DNA of 64,000 nt from Saccharina japonica (Eukaryota; Sar; Phaeophyceae; Laminariales; Laminariaceae): contig MEHQ01003342.1 of the NCBI GenBank assembly GCA_008828725.1, forward strand, positions 263,054 to 327,053, in the 5' to 3' direction. The notes beneath the pieces are model-generated. The model had not been told where the DNA came from. It saw only the letters and a program-made list of their open reading frames with translations, and made no database searches. Both the position numbers and the translations under genes were made by a program. Of the stretch, positions 50,465-60,528 are shown piece by piece; position 1 is the first letter of the stretch, and each line of letters starts with the position of its first letter.

Positions 50465-50713
50465 ATGGCGGCACTATTGCCGCAATATGTTCACCGCTGG
50501 AATCAGATGCACGCAGCGCTGTTAGTCCCGGCGAACACGATCGACCCTGGCCATAACAATTCCCGTCCGGCAGTTTTCGTTCAGTCCCAATCGAGAGATA
50601 TCCTTCGCAGGCAGCTGAGCTCTATCTACAACATGAGAATCGCGTATAACGTATACCTGATCTATCTTAGCGGCATCTTCGCAGCGGGGACGTGGTGCAC
50701 CAACAAGTTATGA
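50465..50713 (+). CDS. small ORF, hypothetical, 82 residues
   Basis: ATG at 50465 to TGA. The sequence is balanced and non-repetitive (MAALLPQYVHRWNQMHAALL..., then a moderately hydrophobic C-terminal NVYLIYLSGIFAAG). It is one of the few non-repeat open frames in this region. No family recognised and no intron signals needed. Could equally be chance. Confidence 0.3.
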   Translation: MAALLPQYVHRWNQMHAALLVPANTIDPGHNNSRPAVFVQSQSRDILRRQLSSIYNMRIAYNVYLIYLSGIFAAGTWCTNKL

Positions 50714-50963
50714 GCCTTCGATTTAATTAAGCACTGCAGAGCCGCGAACCATCAGCATCATCGGGGAACGACAACGACTGAGGCCCGGGCTGCTGCGGCC
50801 CCATGTGAGCTTAGCTTTTCCACAGAGAGCTGTTACGATCATCACCAATATGTAATACGTGGACCAAACATTTCTTCCACATACTTTGTTCCGTGGTCAA
50901 AACATTTCTTCTACGTACATACATACGTTGTTCTGTTTCAGCAGTATTAATAGTACTTTAGTA

Positions 50964-51077
50964 TTACAGGGGACCATAGTAATCAGGACCCATCACATAC
51001 ACAAAAACTTACATATTCATATGCTCCAGTATTTTTACCAATCACATTTGGTTCTTATTACTATCTTCCCCCGTGAT
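50964..51077. mobile_element. GGGGGACC-type MITE
   Basis: TTACAGGGGACCATAGTAAT, GGACCCATCACATACA, end TTACTATCTTCCCCCGTGA. Its core resembles the interrupted copy at 3235. Confidence 0.8.
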
Positions 51078-51586
51078 GGTGTCCTTTCGCGATTAATATA
51101 GAACGTAGAGCGCGTCGTGCGACCAACACATCACGCACGCAGCTTGCCTGCAAGGGTAAGCATAATCGAACTCACAGCTGGCGTTTTATTTATTTATTAT
51201 CGATTGTTGTCCCATCAGCAGCAGGAGTACAGGTAGTATGAGACTCTCGCAACTCGCGATCTCTAAGAAAATCAAACGTAAGAGCTATCATATAATATGA
51301 CACGTATAATACACAACAGCAGAGTACATGGGCTCCAATCCTACCGCAGTAGGTCGACCTAACAGAAGAGCTCATCTCTGAAGCAGAAAATAGTTCATCT
51401 CAAAAACAGTACGTAGTATGGGCTGCTAACCCTACTACCTATGTACAGTGACTCGACCTCTATATTTAATGGAAGAGTTAATCTCTGAAGAAGAAAAGAG
51501 CCCCTGTGTACAACACCAGAGCTCAGGTCTAAAACAGAAAAGAGCTCATCTCTAAAACAGAAGACCTACAGTACCTAACATATACA

Positions 51587-52177
51587 TCACACGACAACCC
51601 GCGTCGGCCGCAATTCAAACGACGCCGCGGTGATCAAGCCCGCTTGCTCCATACCCCCCTCTCCGTCCCCGCCCCCCTCCCCCCCCTCCCCCTCCAAATC
51701 AGGCCCCTGGCAACGCATCAGGTGCAACTCCCTCAAAACCACACCTCCATCCCCTCCCCCCCCTCCTGGTACCGCATCCCCCTCCCGCTTCCTCGCCTCC
51801 ACGATTCTCATGAGCAGCCCAGCCAGAGCCCCCCCAGCACCTAGGTCCCGGTTGTCCGCCAAATTAAGCGCCGCCAGACTCCGGCTGCCCCCAGCCACAA
51901 ACCTCCCGTCCTCCCCCTGGACAACCGCGCTCAAAGGCTGACGGGTTTCCACGTTGGCGTCTTTCTTTTTCTTCATCGCGTCCTGGGCTATCTTGTTTTG
52001 CGCCGCTATCTTGGTCTCCGCCGCGGCCCGCTTGTCGAGCTCCGCGGGCAGGACCTCGTACCCGCCCGCCAGCAGGAGCCCGAACGTTACTGCGGAGGTG
52101 GAGGTCAGGCGGTTCCTCGCCAGGGACAACCCGCGCAGAGCCGTGTTGAGTCTCAGAGTTTTCGCGAGCGCCTCATA
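51587..52177 (-). CDS. LRR gene, terminal exon
   Basis: Begins after a GATAG acceptor preceded on the sense strand by 19 consecutive G, an unusual replacement for a pyrimidine tract. It reads YEALAKTLRLNTALRGLSLA, a Lys/Ala-rich charged insert (AAAETKIAAQNKIAQDAMKK), another LRR, then a Gly/Glu-rich tail ending ELRPTRVVV. Confidence 0.7.
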   Translation of the reverse strand, partial: YEALAKTLRLNTALRGLSLARNRLTSTSAVTFGLLLAGGYEVLPAELDKRAAAETKIAAQNKIAQDAMKKKKDANVETRQPLSAVVQGEDGRFVAGGSRSLAALNLADNRDLGAGGALAGLLMRIVEARKREGDAVPGGGGGDGGVVLRELHLMRCQGPDLEGEGGEGGGDGEGGMEQAGLITAASFELRPTRVVV

Positions 52178-55100
52178 CTATCCCCCCCCCCCCCCCCCCC
52201 GCCAACACAAACAAAAGGCAAAACAGGAAGGACGTAAGGTACGCAGGCAAGACATTTTCATGTACTGTAGTCTATGGGAAGAACCCAACGGACGCCCAAC
52301 TATTGGAGGTGTCTGCGTCAGGAATAGGAACGGTGCTCCGTCTCGAAAGGAATGCGTGGTGTATGGTCAAATAACTAAGGAAAGCACCGACTAAGTGCCC
52401 CCTCCCCTCCCTCTCCCCCAACCCCCTTCCCCGCATACGTGGGAGTGGGGTTTGCAATCAAGGAGGAAGGCGTGTGTATAATGGGTAGCAGATAGTTGGC
52501 ACCCTGTACGGTAGCTGTTATTAACAGTTGACGGCGGGGCATGCCTAGTTGCACACCAGGTATGACCAAAGTATGGTACGTATGCAGATCCATAACGTCT
52601 CTCTCTGGCCATCCACGGATGCCTCCCAACGTGAACTCAGTACATGGATAGTTTTAGTGTCGACATTTGTATTTATTTTCGAGGTGGGAGATTTGTATAC
52701 TAAACCCTATTGCTAACCCTAGCCCTATTGTTGAACCCCCCCCGTTCAAAATGACTGACATTCAAACCAGCAAGCCATAATATTTTCTGACTATACCTTG
52801 GGCAAACCAGCATTTTTTCTGACTTCACCTTGGGAGGTGTCGGCAAGGGGGGTGGGGGTGTACTCATATCGTGCACGGTCGTAGTCGTATGACCATAGAC
52901 CCTCGCACCCCTACAATGCCGAGACGGAGCACGTTGTGTTTTCACCAACCAGGCAGATATTGCTTGCACCAAGCGCGAGGCGCCGTGAGGTATTGGGCGA
53001 GTCGCATTGAGGGTGAGCTGCATCCTGCTAAGAACCGCCTGTGAGGCATATGGACGACAGCCTCCAATGAATTGATTTAATTTCTGGTGTGGCCACTTCC
53101 AGAGACAGCAATGGGTATCACTACGAATCTGCCTCGCGGATGCCTTACCATATACACACTACGTGATACGATCATTCCCCTTGTGCAGAGATGAGGTTAG
53201 CAACCCCGCACAAATGATCTAACAAGACCGCCAGTATGGGTGACCGCCAAAAAAAAACCGGTGCCCTGGTTGTCGAGCTCACGCAGTGAGAGGCGTGTTT
53301 TACAGCGTCGTTGCCAACCGACGCCAACCCAACCTATACATATATAAAACATTTATAGAACCAAGCGTCGGCGGGGGGGGGGGGGGTACTCATGTCATGC
53401 ATGGCCGTGGTCGTATGACCATAATAGGTCATCGCCTCCCTACACTGCCGGGACGAGGCACGTCGGGTTTTCACCGACCAGGCAGACATTGCTTGCACCA
53501 AACGCAAAGTGCCGTGAGGTGTTGGGCGAGTCGCATGAAGCGTGAGCTGCATTTGACTAAGAACAACTTTTGAGGGGGCACGGGAGGGGGGCGTACTCAT
53601 GTCGTGCATGGCCACAGTCGTTCATGGCCATAGACCCTCGCATCCCTACAATGCTGGGACGGAGCCTTTCTGTGGTGTTTGCTTGACGTCGAACACCAGG
53701 CGTGACCAAGTGAACGTCGAAAACGTCTTCCTTCCTCTTCCTTTTGAAGACGAGCTACGAGGTACATAAAACCATTTCCTTGGGTAACACACCGTGAATC
53801 GCGCGAGACAAGGAGCCTAGAAAAAAAAAACAGGAATTTTCAAACGAAAAAACGAAAAAATCGTACCGTAAAACGGAATCCATATCATCACTCGATGCAC
53901 GTGACAAGAACGAACGATGTCCACCCGCTCTCTCTAAAACGTCAGCCTCGCACCCCTTTCCCCCTCCCATATTCGTTTTCCCACCTGACACCGCGCGACC
54001 TCGTTGTTCTTCTTACGTACGAGTAGTCAAAACTCTTTCACTTGCCTCCTTGCAAAAATAACCCTTAAAACGTCCGTGCAGTTATAAATAGTTGCAGACC
54101 CTTCGGAACTGAATACCATAATTTCGCGAAAAAATACTTGGGTATGATCACGGGGGTACCATAGTAAATAGGACCTACCGTGCGGTACACGCAAAAAACT
54201 TTATATTTGCCTATTTTGACCAACAAATTTTGGTCCTATTTACTAGTGTTTACTATGGTCCTCAATAAGAGTGCGAGATCACGCTATGCAATGGTGGACA
54301 CGCCTCGCTCGGACAGATCATCGTCGATTCCCCCACTCGATGATCTAGATATTTCAGGTCAGACAAATCCCTGATCTGTATGATATGTATGATCTGTATG
54401 ATCTGTATGGTCTGTATGATCTGTATGATCTGTATGGTCTGTATGATCTGTATGATCTGTATGATCTGTATGATCTGTATGATCTGTATGATCTGTATGA
54501 TCTGTATGATCTGTATGATCTGTATGAGCTAGCTCATCTTGCCGGGTGGGAGCCGTACAGTTGGCATGATCTTTTTGTATTAGCACACGTTTTTGGGGTT
54601 GCATCTGTACTACTACTCAGATCCTGCACAAAATACCAGACAACGGCAGTAGATGCGAGGTGTGCAATAACACTATTAGTAGTACAAAGGGTTTTAAAGC
54701 CCTGCATCGTTTTGGCAATATTAATTGTAGAGAGGGTTTAAAAGCCCTGCATTTTTTGGCAATATTAATAGTAGGGGGGGGGGTTGAAAAGCCCTGCATT
54801 TTTTTTTTAATATTAATTGTAGAAAGGGTTTAAAAGCCCTGCATTTTTCATGGGATCTTATCAGTAGAGGGGTTTTTAAAACCCTGCAATTGTTTCAGTA
54901 TAAATAGTAGACAGGCTTTAAAAGCCCTACGTTTTTTTTGCAATATAAGTAGTATAGTATGTTCGTGGTATGCGGTAGCTTGATACGGTCGGCGGATATA
55001 TTTGGGGGTTTCATGTATTGCGGGGTTTTGTATTATGTGTCGGGGCATTATTAGTAGAACAGTTTTAAAGTGTAATAGTAGTAGTAGAACGGTTTAAAAG

Positions 55101-58100
55101 CCCTGCATTATGTTTTCAATAGGTATGAATTCGAGTGAAAGGGTTACATTAAAAGCCCTGCATTTTGTTTTTAAAAACTGTTTTTTTTTTAATCGCTCAC
55201 CCGATGTCGGTGATGGCGTTGTCGAATAGGTTCAGCGAACACAAGACGGTGTTCTCTTCGATGGCCTCGGCAACCGCTGCAGCCTCTTCATCCCCGAGTC
55301 CGTTCCCTCTCAGCGACAGCGCCTTAAGTTTAGAGCCTTTAAACAGGGTGCGTTTTAAGCACGAGGGTTAGCGCGTTTAGTTTATAACCTTCAAACAAGG
55401 TGCGTTTTACGTACGAGGGTTTGCGCCTTAAGTTTAGAATTTTTTAATAAGGTGCGTTTTAAGTACGAGGGCTAACGCCTTAAGTTTAGAACCTTTAAAC
55501 TGAGGTGCGTTTTAAGTACGAGGGTTAGCGCCTTACGTTTAGAACCTTTAAACAGGGTGCGTTTTAAGGTACGAGTGTAGGTAGTTTCACGGGTATATAT
55601 ATACGGCATTGGGTCAAATACTAAAGCTACCCGACTGCCGGTGTGTAGTGTTGACTACAGAAGAGGGGTTACAGGGGTATTTGTTTATTTTACTCTATTT
55701 TGACTGGTGCTCCGGTAAGGGGGTATGATGCCATTATTTTCACTGGACGCATGCCACGGTAGAGGTGTGTGAGGGTATTACCTGCTGAGCTATAGGGGTA
55801 AAAGATCGATCGATTACCCAGCCCAGGGTACTTCTTACAACACTCTCCCCCCCTCTGAACGGCGGGATATTTGGGACGTCGGTACCGTATACGGCCGTTC
55901 GTTGACCTACCCGCTTCGTTTCAGTACCTGGGGAACCAGGGAGACGTGTTTTTTAGGGACGCACGCGCAAGCGTTTGTGAAGTGATGACCGAGTAGTGAC
56001 GATGATAGAAGGGAATGGAAGACGGAGGTTCGTTGCTTGAGCTTGAAGCAAGCTTCTTCTTCGATATGGAAAGACCTCTTGTTATTATTAACCTCTAGAC
56101 TAGGTGAGAGGCAAAAGCCTGGATGACCAAGGGGAGAATGAGAAGACGAGGGGGCTGAAAAGAGAAGTGGGAGAGGAGGCGAGAGGTGCGAGAGCCTCTT
56201 CCAGGCTCTCGGGCTCTCTTCTCCAATGGCCCGGTAGTCGGGCTGTTATAAATCTCCGCTAATATAAGAAGTCCGTTACTCGGTTAGGTCTACTTCTTAA
56301 ATCTACGGTCTATCCGCTTATTATGGGAATGTCCTCCTATAAGAACATTCCTATCTGCTTTATGAGAACTTCTCTAGTTCCTATCGGGAGGTCCGACAGT
56401 ATGGAATCTTCTGATGGTTCAGAACGTTCCTCTAGGCCTGTCTGGTCTACCAAAGAGAACACGCGAACAATCTTTGCGGTGTCCCATCTATAGCTGTAGA
56501 GCACCACATTACACGTTTCTATAAAAGAAACGTTCGAAGTGAGATTCGAACCCGTGTCCTCGACGACGTCAAATGTGAGGGTACTACCTGCTGAGCTATA
56601 GGGGTAAAAGATCGATCGATTACCCAGCCCAGGGTAATCCTTATAACAGATTCGCCTTTGTTTTTTTTTTCCTGAGAGTGGTCACCTGAGGAGCTCTACA
56701 CTAAAACCAAGTCAAAAACTGATTTTTGGAGGAAAATAAAAGTGCTACTACCCGATGAAAAATACAATGAATTTTTTGCAAAACAAGAATGAAATCCCGA
56801 CGGTTTTGGGTTATAACCCCTTAAGAAATGGTCCCACGAATTTGGGGACAAACTACTTGAAATTAGTGTGGGACCTTTTTTTTCAGTTCTGAATGGGTTA
56901 AGGGAGCCCTCCGTCGTTTCAGCTGAAAAGTGCTACCCCTTACCCCTGTTATCGTAGCTCGCCTCGTCGGCGCTGTGTGTCGAAAACGGGTCAACATTTG
57001 ACGCATGCTACCGTAGAGGTGCACCATTTTTGCCTTCTAAGGGTGGTCACTTATCACTTGAGGAGCTCTATACCTCACACAAAAAACTGTTTTTTGGAGG
57101 AAAATAAAAGTGCTACTACCCGATGAACAATACAATGAAATTTTTGGCCACATAGGAACGAAAAGACCGGCGGTTTTGGGTTATAACCCCTTAAGAACTG
57201 GTCCCACGAATTTGGGGACAAATTACTTGAAATTAGTGTGGGACCTTTTTTTCAGTTCTGACTGGGTTAAGGGAGCCCTCCGTCGTTTCAGCTAAAAAGT
57301 GCTACCTCTATCGTACCGCGTTTTGACACGCCTCGGGCGAGTGGTTCTGTTGCCTCACTAGAAACAAAGGGACGTTAAAAAAAAACAAAAAAAAATGTTG
57401 TCGCAGAAAGTGACTGCTGCTAAGGTCCGTTTTGCGCCACACTCGTGCGAGGGCCTCTGCAACCTCATCATCAAACCTAGAGACCCCCCCCCCAAAATGA
57501 TTTTGTTGCCGCAGAGTACGTAGCAAACATTTGGTGGGTGCACATCGCCGCGAAAACAAGAGCGTCTCAAAGAAAGAAGTATGGTTGGTCACTAGGCTGG
57601 GTGGGGTTTTTCATCGGCTGAAAAGAAAGGGCTAAAAAAGCGACGACTGCCCCGCCCCCCACCGCTCCGTCTCGAAAAGGATGCGTGGTCAATGGTCAAA
57701 TGACTAAGGCAATCAACAAAATAAGTATACGCGAAAACCCAACGTGCTCCGTCGCGGCATTGTAAGAAGCGGTCGCTCACACCTCCACACCTATACCCCT
57801 GAACTCAGCCGGAGCCCCGGGGGCCAGCATGGATACCTGCTGGGATACCAACACGTAAAATCATTCTTTTTTTTTTGCTACCAGTGTGTGCTTCTGCGAG
57901 TCCACCTATCTAGCTGGGCGCGCAGCTATATGCTGCCCCCCCCGGGCTCCTGCTGAGTTCACGGGTATAGGTGTGGAGGCGTGAGTGACCGATTATTTGC
58001 GTGCCTCTCATAAACGTTTATTATCGCATCTTCTCTGTATATATACGTGCCAAACGTTTTCTCGCACCTTCCCGAACAAGATCGGCAAAATCAATCCTTG

Positions 58101-59444
58101 GACAAGAACCGGTCGACAACAACGTGTCCCTCGCCTCCACCCCCACCCCGCCGACCTCCTCCTCCTCGCTCTCCGCGTCCAACCTTCCCGACGGTGGCAA
58201 CCTCACGCCACAATCTGGTTGCGTAGCAGCAACAACAGCATTGCTGTCGGTGTTGTTGTAGTCCAGGCCGAGGCAACGGACAGTCGTGCTCGGGAGGCCC
58301 TCCACGAGGGCCGCCACGGCCGTGCGCGTCAGCCCAGCGTTGTGGAAGTAGAGCGTGTCGATATCGGAAGACCGCTTCAGCGCTTCCAAAGCGAGACGCA
58401 GGGTCGTGTGGTCGGCGGTGAAGTTCCGAAAGTGGACGGCGGACGACGAGGAGGATGACTTGGGGGAGGCTGTGACGACGACCCCTCCCCCCCCCCCATC
58501 TTTGCTGTTGTTGGTTATGTTATTGTTGTTGTTGTCGTTTTTCGGCAGGCGCGACGCGAGGCATGGGTGGGCAGGAACCTCGAACACCCTTTTGTTTGTG
58601 TTGGTCCGACAAAGCAGGAATCGAACGCGTAGTACGCAGTAAAAGGGGGGTGGATGGGTGGGTGGATGGGTGGGTGGATGGGTGCGCGTGGGTGGGTGGG
58701 TACGTACACTAGTGAAAGGAAAAAACGACGAAAAACGGTATTTAATTGTGTGTTTCGTTACTGTTTCACAAATCGGACAAAAATCTTCGATTCCCACTTC
58801 TCGATTAATCCACTCGTAGATCTTGCACGGCAGATATATAGGTTCCTCTTCAGCATGATCTGCTCCAAACTCGTCGTGTTTCCTGGGTTGGATGTGTACG
58901 TTTCAGATCCTGAACAAGCATCTAGATGGTCTATCTGTAGATGATCTGTCTGACGTGTAGATAATTTCATCATGTTTGCCATCCGACTACGGTTGGTTAC
59001 GATATGAGTGTGGCATCTTGCCTTTGGCCTGTCGACCAGCTGCGTACAAACAAAAAGAAAACCCAGGGACTCCAAAAGAAGAAAAAATATGTGCTGCAAG
59101 CATCGCCTAACTAACTGGTTGTCGGAGCGACGCAATGTTTCAGAGGTTGCTGTGAAGGCAGGGTCGCGCATTCATGGGGAGGCCAGAACGACGAGAATCT
59201 TAACGTACCCAGGGAACAAAAACGACTACAGTACGACCAGTACGTACTCGAATGATTGAGTACTGTTGGGACGCGTGATGATCAAGCTATACTAATTAAA
59301 CAATTTAACGTTCATACAACGTCCTGTAAACTACGTAGCAATGGGTTATGTGTTACGGAGCTCGGGGTTCCATTGAACCCCCGGAGACACGCTAGTGTTG
59401 AAGCATTCATGATACGCGTAAGGTAATGTAGTTATGGCGACAGC

Positions 59445-59479
<35 letters not shown>

Positions 59480-59793
59480 TGGACGTGGGCGTGCACTTAA
59501 AAGTTATGCACGAGTATCGTAGATTTTTTGCGCGCAATATTTGCTCCACGTGGAATAAATACCATGCATACTTACGTGCATACAAGTTCGATTTTGAAAT
59601 GGTGCATGGACGGTAAACCAGGGTGTTAGCACACATTTTACCACTGATACGGCGTAGTTCTTTGGCGTGCTCACCGACACAAGGCTGCGTAGTCAGCGTC
59701 GAAGTTGCCTACGGGCTTCAGCGTATCCTTCGAGGCCCAATTCAGTCCTTCCGCCAACCCATTCAATTCATCCGCGCTCCAGAGACTCGTCAT
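51587..59793 (-). CDS. leucine-rich-repeat (RNI-type) protein, 4 exons recognised
   Basis: Minus-strand exons: 59675-59793 (ATG, MTSLWSADELNGLAEGLN), 58068-58588, 55201-55336, 51587-52177 (stop TGA). The first two junctions are in phase. Repeats are of the L..L.L..N.(L/I)...G...LA..L..N type seen in ribonuclease-inhibitor-like and NLR-type LRRs: TLYFHNAGLTRTAVAALVEG, LKALSLRGNGLGDEEAAAVA, LCSLNLFDNAITDIG, LRGLSLARNRLTSTSAV, ALNLADNRDLGAGGALAGLL. These domains bind proteins; no catalytic or signalling domain is visible, so the role is unknown. The last junction is off by one base although the 28-residue repeat spacing fits exactly. Exon 2 has Ser, Asn and Glu runs. Confidence 0.72.
52850..53345 (+). 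mobile_element. poly-G-headed repeat family, near-complete copy
   Basis: From GGGGGTGTACTCATATCGTG through GGTGAGCTGCATCCTGCTAA, CTGGTGTGGCCACTTCCAGA to CGACGCCAACCCAACCTATA. Two further heads/partial copies follow (53380-53575, 53585-53680). Confidence 0.9.
53375..53682 (+). mobile_element. two further partial poly-G-headed repeats in tandem
   Basis: Each has a G run, TACTCATGTC(A/G)TGCATGGCC, CATCCCTACA and GGGACG. The first runs to AAGAACAACTTTTGAGG, the second stops at GGGACGGAGCCTTTC. Confidence 0.85.
54148..54268. mobile_element. GGGGGACC-type MITE
   Basis: TCACGGGGGTACCATAGTAA, GGACCTACCGTGCGGTAC, end TTTACTATGGTCCTCAATAA. Confidence 0.75.
54290..54660 (+). repeat. GATC-rich family with GATCTGTAT 9-mer satellite
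   Basis: TCGATTCCCCCACTCGATGA, then about 17 GATCTGTAT units (54373-54530), then CATCTTGCCGGGTGGGAGCC and CAGATCCTGCACAAAATACC. The 9-mer opens LYD-type frames that are not genes. Confidence 0.9.
54660..55170. repeat. TTTAAAAGCCCTGCATTTT minisatellite
   Basis: Nine to ten units of about 55-60 bp (AGGGTTTAAAAGCCCTGCAT, then GGCAATATTAATTGTAGA), partly degenerate at 54955-55090. The array ends 30 bp from the LRR exon 3 donor. Confidence 0.9.
55201..55336 (-). CDS. LRR gene, exon 3
   Basis: Acceptor TTTAAAG, donor GTGAGC. It encodes SKLKALSLRGNGLGDEEAAA and NTVLCSLNLFDNAITDI. Its acceptor edge is tandemly copied upstream (55319-55580). Confidence 0.82.
55319..55580 (-). repeat. tandem copies of the LRR exon 3 acceptor edge
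   Basis: Five units of about 52 bp: GCGCCTTAAGTTTAGA(G/A)CC, then TTTAAACAGGGTGCGTTTTA and GTACGAGGGTTA. The leftmost unit contains the real exon start and acceptor; the others repeat both, with AG kept at least in the units with AACCTTTAAA. Confidence 0.85.
55780..56650 (-). mobile_element. tRNA-derived repeats (second family), two copies
   Basis: The minus strand at about 56610-56530 reads CCTATAGCTCAGCAGGTAGT (A box) and ACACGGGTTCGAATCTCAC (B box), followed downstream by unrelated single-copy-looking sequence. The A-box part and GATCGATCGATTACCCAGCC recur at 55780-55840. Likely SINE-type or tRNA-pseudogene-derived; the anticodon stem does not pair properly. Confidence 0.6.
56678..56960. 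mobile_element. GAGGAGCTCTACAC repeat with nested TTAA MITE
   Basis: Host ends GTCACCTGAGGAGCTCTACA and AGTGCTACCCCTTACCCC. Insert 56813-56902 has AACCCCTTAAGAAATGG and CTGAATGGGTTAA. Confidence 0.85.
57043..57318. mobile_element. GAGGAGCTCTATAC repeat with nested TTAA MITE, second copy
   Basis: Nearly the same composite as 56678-56960, including the nested insert (57178-57270), so the pair probably arose by a local duplication after the nesting. Confidence 0.85.
57330..58020. other. LRR intron 2, right part
   Basis: A minus-strand open frame near 57440-57590 (FDDEVAEALARVWRKT) looks faintly LRR-like but has no phase-matching splice sites that I could support. At 57785-57980 an inverted pair GAACTCAGC..GAGCCCCGGGGG / CCCCGGGCTC..GCTGAGTTC forms a small foldback. 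Confidence 0.5.
58645..58705. repeat. GGGTGGAT array
   Basis: GGTGGATGGGTG units next to the LRR exon 2 acceptor. Confidence 0.9.
58770..58965 (+). repeat. GATC-rich family copy
   Basis: CTTCGATTCCCACTTCTCGA, GTTTCCTGGGTTGGATGTGT, CAGATCCTGAACAAGCA and CTATCTGTAGATGATCTGTC. Confidence 0.7.
59443..59480. repeat. GCA trinucleotide repeat
   Basis: About 11 GCA units in LRR intron 1. Confidence 0.9.
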
Positions 59794-60528
59794 GTCGATG
59801 TGTCATTTCCCTGGTATCCACGAGTATCTCCTCGCATAGACCTATCCTGCCAGGCAATGCTGCAACCCGTGGCGCGGCACGCTTCGCGCGTTGTGATTTG
59901 TTATGCGTGCACTACTACTCTCCTGTGGATGGAGATCACTAGATGGAGGTTGCTGACAGACGTCTGACAGAACAGCGCGGGTACGTCGTAGAGATCGTGA
60001 CAACAGCCGTACGAGTTTAACCCTGAACACACGAGAAGAGAAGAGCGTCAAAATCCAAAATCCAGAATCCTACGTACCGGTACCGGTACCCGTACGTTGA
60101 CGTTAGATTTCTTACCTTCTAACCGTTTCAAAAATGGATATCAAATTCCGCCGCATTTTGGAGCGAGGCTTTTCTCTATCCTCTACGCTTGCCCCAGCTC
60201 CACTCTACACTACTAGAAGCGCAGAGGCCCGAGATCTTTAGGCACAACGACACCAGACACCATCAACTGCAGCCACTCCGGTTTTCAGGCATTGTATATG
60301 ATGTGCGGGGCGGCAGGGAACGAGCGCTGCGTTGCTTCATGCCTTCGGTAAAAAATGCGGCGGAATCGATAACGTTTGGTGACGTTTGCTGGGGCGGAAA
60401 GGAACATAAAGCCAGTATCGCTAGTCGTAGTGCCGTAGCCCCTCCCTCCCCCCTCGCCGCCGCGAGCCGTGCACACCCTCCACAGCAACTGCCCCGACCT
60501 ATTTTAGAGCTTTAGAAAAAGGGGAAGG
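59794..60528. promoter_or_regulatory. divergent intergenic region, probable shared promoter
   Basis: 735 bp separate the start codons of the LRR gene (minus) and the hypothetical gene (plus). It is the shortest gene-free space in the window and has none of the common repeats except a GTACCGGTACCGGTAC palindrome at about 60076-60093. No clear TATA box was identified. Confidence 0.5.

Larger units (their letters stand above)
44266..51586. other. intergenic space between convergent genes
   Basis: Begins with presumed 3' UTR, where a diverged GGTAACCGTGG.AATTACCCC repeat recurs about five times (44355-44630). No gene with consistent exons was found. The listed repeats and one small ORF account for most of what is recognisable. 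Confidence 0.5.

Noticed and set aside
50465-50713. Assigning a function to the small ORF
   Set aside because: No recognised motif; kept only as a low-confidence hypothetical.
60189-60515. 108-codon plus-strand frame in the divergent intergenic region
   Set aside because: Alternative start only, composition not protein-like, and directly upstream of the better supported ATG at 60529.
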